Of a stretch of DNA of 9,235 nucleotides, positions 6,646-9,235 are shown in pieces (the stretch's first letter is position 1; the number at the start of each line of letters is the position of its first letter). The notes under the pieces are model-generated. The model was given only the letters and a program-made list of their open reading frames with translations, was not told where the DNA came from and did not search any database. The stretch lies in contig CANNLO010000174.1 of NCBI GenBank assembly GCA_947505055.1, forward strand, positions 1 to 9,235, in the 5' to 3' direction. The translations under genes were made by a program, and so were the position numbers. The stretch is from Methylococcaceae bacterium (GTDB lineage Bacteria; Pseudomonadota; Gammaproteobacteria; Methylococcales; Methylomonadaceae).

Positions 6646-7065
6646 TTATTCCAGTCTTCTTATATTAGCCTGTGATGCTACCTTCACCTTTGCAATGATA
6701 TCATCGGCATAGTCGTTTAATGCACTTTCCACATTAATTGTAGGTTTAGCGATAAAATCGACGGCTCCCAATTCTAGCGCTGTTAAGGTAACTTCAGCAT
6801 TACTTTCTGTGAGGGCTGAAATCATCACTACTGGCATTGGCCTTAATCGCATCAGGTTACGTAAAAAAGTAATCCCATCCATTCGTGGCATTTCAATATC
6901 GAGGGTTAATACGTCCGGATTTAACTCCTTAATCATTTCTCTGGCAACATAGGGATCTTCCGCACCACCTACAACCTCAATATCAGGAGATGAGTTTAGT
7001 ATCTCAGTCAGTACCTTTCTGATCAGTAATGAATCATCAACAATTAAAACACGTATTTTATTCAT
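6646..7065 (-). CDS. Stand-alone receiver domain, truncated CheB paralogue lacking the methylesterase domain
   Basis: A 139-residue protein. Residues 1-134 are about 76% identical to the receiver of the neighbouring CheB, then the sequence diverges into ANIRRLE and stops. All phosphotransfer residues are kept: D10-D11, D56 (LTLDIEMP), S83 and K107-P108. The methylesterase half is absent. The ATG at 7065 lies 9 bases after the cheD stop, with AAGAGTGAG overlapping that stop as ribosome binding site, so it is translationally coupled to cheD and looks expressible. It could act as a CheY-like single-domain regulator, or compete with CheB for CheA phosphate (a phosphate sink). Both are inference. 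It could also be a recent, still intact by-product of duplication, but the 24% divergence with an intact active site argues for retention. Confidence 0.85.
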   Translation of the reverse strand: MNKIRVLIVDDSLLIRKVLTEILNSSPDIEVVGGAEDPYVAREMIKELNPDVLTLDIEMPRMDGITFLRNLMRLRPMPVVMISALTESNAEVTLTALELGAVDFIAKPTINVESALNDYADDIIAKVKVASQANIRRLE

Positions 7066-7125
7066 TACTCACTCTTAAAAAAGCTCAACATCACCCTCAA
7101 CAGGCGCATTTTTAATATTGTTAAA
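6664..7125 (-). repeat. Tandem duplication copy B: cheD tail plus receiver
   Basis: Partner of 6117-6574. It comprises the last codons of the intact cheD, the 9-base spacer and the first 134 codons of the stand-alone receiver. Start codons of the two receivers are 547 bases apart. Similarity ends on the left at receiver codon about 134 and on the right near the Phe of the CheD tail. The 89 bases between copies (6575-6663) show no clear match to either and mark the old junction. Confidence 0.85.
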
Positions 7126-7713
7126 ATACTGTCGCTCTCTTCTTATGATCGTATCATTATGCAAATGCTCGATTTTTTTCATTCCAACTTTACCCGTTTT
7201 AGGAAAATAAATAATTTTCCTTGGATAAATATCACCCAAATCCTGAGAAAGTAACAGCAAACCTTCTGTGTCAATATAATCCAGAATGAAATCAATATTT
7301 TTCAACCCTACATCCGTTAAAGTCGGGATAATCTTACCGCCTCCAAACACTTTAACTTCCAGGTTTTTTCTTTTTCCGCCATTACTCAAAATAGTATTAA
7401 TCAAATGCTCCATGGCAAAATTTCCATAGCGAGTAGCATTTCCTACAACTGACTCATTGGCTTGCTTTAATTTATCGGTTGTTGTTTCAGGTAACATAAA
7501 GTGATTCATTCCACCCAAACCTAAAACCTTGTCACGGATACAGGCCGATATACAAGAACCCAAAACAGTTGTAATCAGTTCATCTTCACGAGTTACATAA
7601 TATTCGCCCGGCAAAATCTTTGCGGCAATAACACCCCGCTCTTTGTCTACATACCGACTAATATGCTCAAAGCCATCGATGGAAGGCGGATCAAGTTCAT
7701 TTCTAACACTCAT
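7075..7713 (-). CDS. cheD: Chemoreceptor glutamine deamidase CheD
   Basis: The 212-residue protein belongs to the CheD family, cytoplasmic enzymes that deamidate specific receptor glutamines to glutamates, creating sites for CheR methylation. The catalytic residues are visible: C54 in LGSCISACI, H71 in GMNHFMLP, and T48 six residues before the Cys as in characterised CheD. The family motifs RYGNFAMEHLI (95-105) and KVFGGGKII (121-129) are intact. The C-terminal tail is longer than the minimal CheD core. The start ATG is 6 bases past the cheR stop, with AGGA inside the end of cheR, so the two are likely translationally coupled. The last codons of this gene are duplicated in front of cheB. Confidence 0.96.
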   Translation of the reverse strand: MSVRNELDPPSIDGFEHISRYVDKERGVIAAKILPGEYYVTREDELITTVLGSCISACIRDKVLGLGGMNHFMLPETTTDKLKQANESVVGNATRYGNFAMEHLINTILSNGGKRKNLEVKVFGGGKIIPTLTDVGLKNIDFILDYIDTEGLLLLSQDLGDIYPRKIIYFPKTGKVGMKKIEHLHNDTIIRRERQYFNNIKNAPVEGDVELF

Positions 7714-7719
7714 GATTAT

Positions 7720-8559
7720 TTATGTAATTTTCCTGTAGCTGGTACATGCCACTAATTCAAACTCGTTCGAAAGTTGATTTAATGATTCTGAATGCCCGAT
7801 AAACAGCCAAGATCGCAATGACAACATTTCGGCATAGCGTCGCGCGAGCGAGGTCTTGGTTTCACGATCAAAGTAAATCAGAACATTCCGACAAAAAATG
7901 AAATCAAAATGGCATTTCATTGGCCAATCTTGCATAAGATTTAACTGCTTGAATTGTATTATTTTTTGCAATTGAGACCTGACTTTCACCTGACCCGACT
8001 GTGATGATTTTCCTCGCATAAACCACTGTTTAAGGGTTTCCTCTGATAGATCTGTGACTCTTTCATCAGTATAAATACCCTCTGATGCCGTTTGTAAGAC
8101 ATTCGTATCCAAATCAGTTGCCAGAATTTTGATATCCCAATCAGCAGGAACATTTTCCAGCAGGATAATTGCTAAAGAATAAGGCTCTTCACCCGTAGAA
8201 CAACCAGCAGACCAAACCTTGATTTGCTTGGTCGCTTTATTTCTTATCAAAAGCTCTGGAATAACGACTTCTCGAAGATAATCAAAATGATGCATTTCCC
8301 TGAAAAAAGCGGTCAGATTTGTAGTTATGGCATTTATGAATGCTGTAAACTCTAGATCTGGATAATCTTTGAGATACTGGCAATAATCCTTGAAATCTAC
8401 CAACCCAAGTTTGCGTACGCGCTTGGATAATCTGGAATAAAACATATCAAATCTTTCATCAGGCACTTGAATTCCTGAATGTTGATTCGATAATTTCCTG
8501 AGAAAATTAAAGTCATCGGCAGTGAATTTAAATTCGCGATCCTTCTCAACAATAGCCAT
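7720..8559 (-). CDS. cheR: Chemotaxis protein methyltransferase CheR
   Basis: The 279-residue protein is of standard length. An N-terminal helical domain (about 10-80) binds the receptor substrate. The SAM-dependent methyltransferase domain has NLTAFFRE (81-88), WSAGCSTGEEPYS (116-128, SAM-binding loop), ATDLD (147-151) and FDFIFCRNVLIYF (218-230). It adds methyl groups from S-adenosylmethionine to receptor glutamates, opposing CheB. No TPR extension is present. AAGGA lies about 11 bases before the ATG at 8559. It follows the STAS gene by 22 bases and precedes cheD by 6, so it belongs to the same transcript. Confidence 0.97.
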   Translation of the reverse strand: MAIVEKDREFKFTADDFNFLRKLSNQHSGIQVPDERFDMFYSRLSKRVRKLGLVDFKDYCQYLKDYPDLEFTAFINAITTNLTAFFREMHHFDYLREVVIPELLIRNKATKQIKVWSAGCSTGEEPYSLAIILLENVPADWDIKILATDLDTNVLQTASEGIYTDERVTDLSEETLKQWFMRGKSSQSGQVKVRSQLQKIIQFKQLNLMQDWPMKCHFDFIFCRNVLIYFDRETKTSLARRYAEMLSLRSWLFIGHSESLNQLSNEFELVACTSYRKIT

Positions 8560-8581
8560 ATCTAAACTATTTCCTTTTTAA

Positions 8582-9229
8582 TCACGCGTCATGGACATCA
8601 AGTACTTCTAACAAATCCAACAATTGTGCAGACTCAATGAATCTAGGGGATGGATAAATAATACTGACTTGTTTATTGAGCTTAACGGCAGATCTTTTTA
8701 ATGATACGAGAAGTTGCAAAGTCGCTGTGTCTATAGATGCCACATCTGAGGCATTAATTTCAATTTGATCATGCATTGCTAGACAAAGTTTTAGGGTTTC
8801 GTGCAATTTGACAACATGCTGAATATTGAGCGTGCTATCCAAATCAATTTGAGATCCGACAATCTCCTTGAATGAATCATCTTGCTGCATTGCAATTAAT
8901 TCAGGTTCCGAACAATCATCAACGCTATCGTCTGTCATAATAATTTCACTTTGATTATTAAAGTCATCCACTTGCAACTCATCGTCATTAGTCATAGCTC
9001 CTAACTCTTCGTGTAGAACAGATATACTTTCGCCTTCCACATCATTAGTCAAATCTTCCAGATAATTCTTAGGCATACCGGTTTCATCATCACTAATTGG
9101 CTGTCCCGCCAATTTAACCTCGCTATCGAGGTCGACTATAAGCAAATGTTCTTCATCTTTATCGTTTTCAACCTCCATCCAGGCAAGTGGATCATAACCG
9201 ATTAAATTATTATCTTCATTTGTTGCCAT
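8582..9229 (-). CDS. STAS-domain protein with long acidic N-terminus, first visible gene of the che cluster
   Basis: The 215-residue protein has two parts. Residues 1 to about 120 are strongly acidic and probably disordered, with a short hydrophobic motif IGYDPLAWME at 10-19. Residues about 125-212 fit a STAS domain: strand IQHVVKLHETL, then SDVASIDTATLQLLVSL (161-177) where D167-T168 is the position of the phosphorylatable D-S/T in SpoIIAA-like antagonists, then VSIIYPSP. STAS proteins next to che genes are common in gammaproteobacteria, but their targets are poorly known. No kinase or phosphatase partner is in view. The ATG at 9229 is 6 bases from the window edge, so upstream signals and a possible longer start cannot be checked; TGA just before it may be the stop of an upstream gene. 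Confidence 0.8.
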   Translation of the reverse strand: MATNEDNNLIGYDPLAWMEVENDKDEEHLLIVDLDSEVKLAGQPISDDETGMPKNYLEDLTNDVEGESISVLHEELGAMTNDDELQVDDFNNQSEIIMTDDSVDDCSEPELIAMQQDDSFKEIVGSQIDLDSTLNIQHVVKLHETLKLCLAMHDQIEINASDVASIDTATLQLLVSLKRSAVKLNKQVSIIYPSPRFIESAQLLDLLEVLDVHDA

Positions 9230-9235
9230 GCATCA

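Overview
The window is about 9.2 kb of moderately AT-rich bacterial DNA. Its gene content is typical of a motile or surface-sensing gammaproteobacterium. A methanotroph-like member of Methylococcales is my guess from the protein style (PEP synthase, a STAS/CheR/CheD/CheB cluster, diguanylate cyclase tails), but no gene here settles the taxonomy. All confident complete genes lie on the minus strand. Only the tail of a GGDEF protein and a GGDEF remnant lie on the plus strand.

Left end (1-530): the last 17 residues of a GGDEF diguanylate cyclase-type protein on the plus strand, then about 320 bases with two similar imperfect palindromes that look like a REP-type mobile repeat, then a second, orphan GGDEF C-terminal fragment. 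Next, on the minus strand (529-984), is a small exported or membrane-anchored hypothetical gene interrupted by one in-frame TGA. Upstream of it is a full-length phosphoenolpyruvate synthase, ppsA (1061-3499). A 398-base gene-free gap follows (3500-3897). It should hold the ppsA promoter and contains a strong 14-bp stem terminator for the next gene cluster.

Right part (3898-9229): a chemosensory gene cluster read from right to left. It runs STAS-domain protein, cheR (receptor methyltransferase), cheD (receptor deamidase), a stand-alone receiver, cheB (response-regulator methylesterase), a soluble MCP-like helical protein, and a metallo-beta-lactamase-fold protein resembling the oxygen-binding di-iron (ODP/flavodiiron) family. 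The cluster ends at the terminator at 3792-3827. CheR, CheD and CheB form the receptor adaptation module. The CheA/CheW/receptor core is not in the window and may lie beyond the right edge.

Two things stand out. First, the cluster ends with a soluble, sensor-less MCP-like protein carrying two degenerate copies of the MCP tip motif, directly followed by a putative di-iron ODP-like protein. This arrangement recalls the di-iron oxygen/iron sensor recruited to chemotaxis in Treponema denticola, and I propose it as a soluble oxygen/redox input into this Che pathway. Second, the cheD 3' end plus cheB receiver region is tandemly duplicated (about 460 bp, offset about 550 bp). This produced an isolated receiver that keeps all its phosphorylation residues and left a frameshifted cheD tail in front of cheB.
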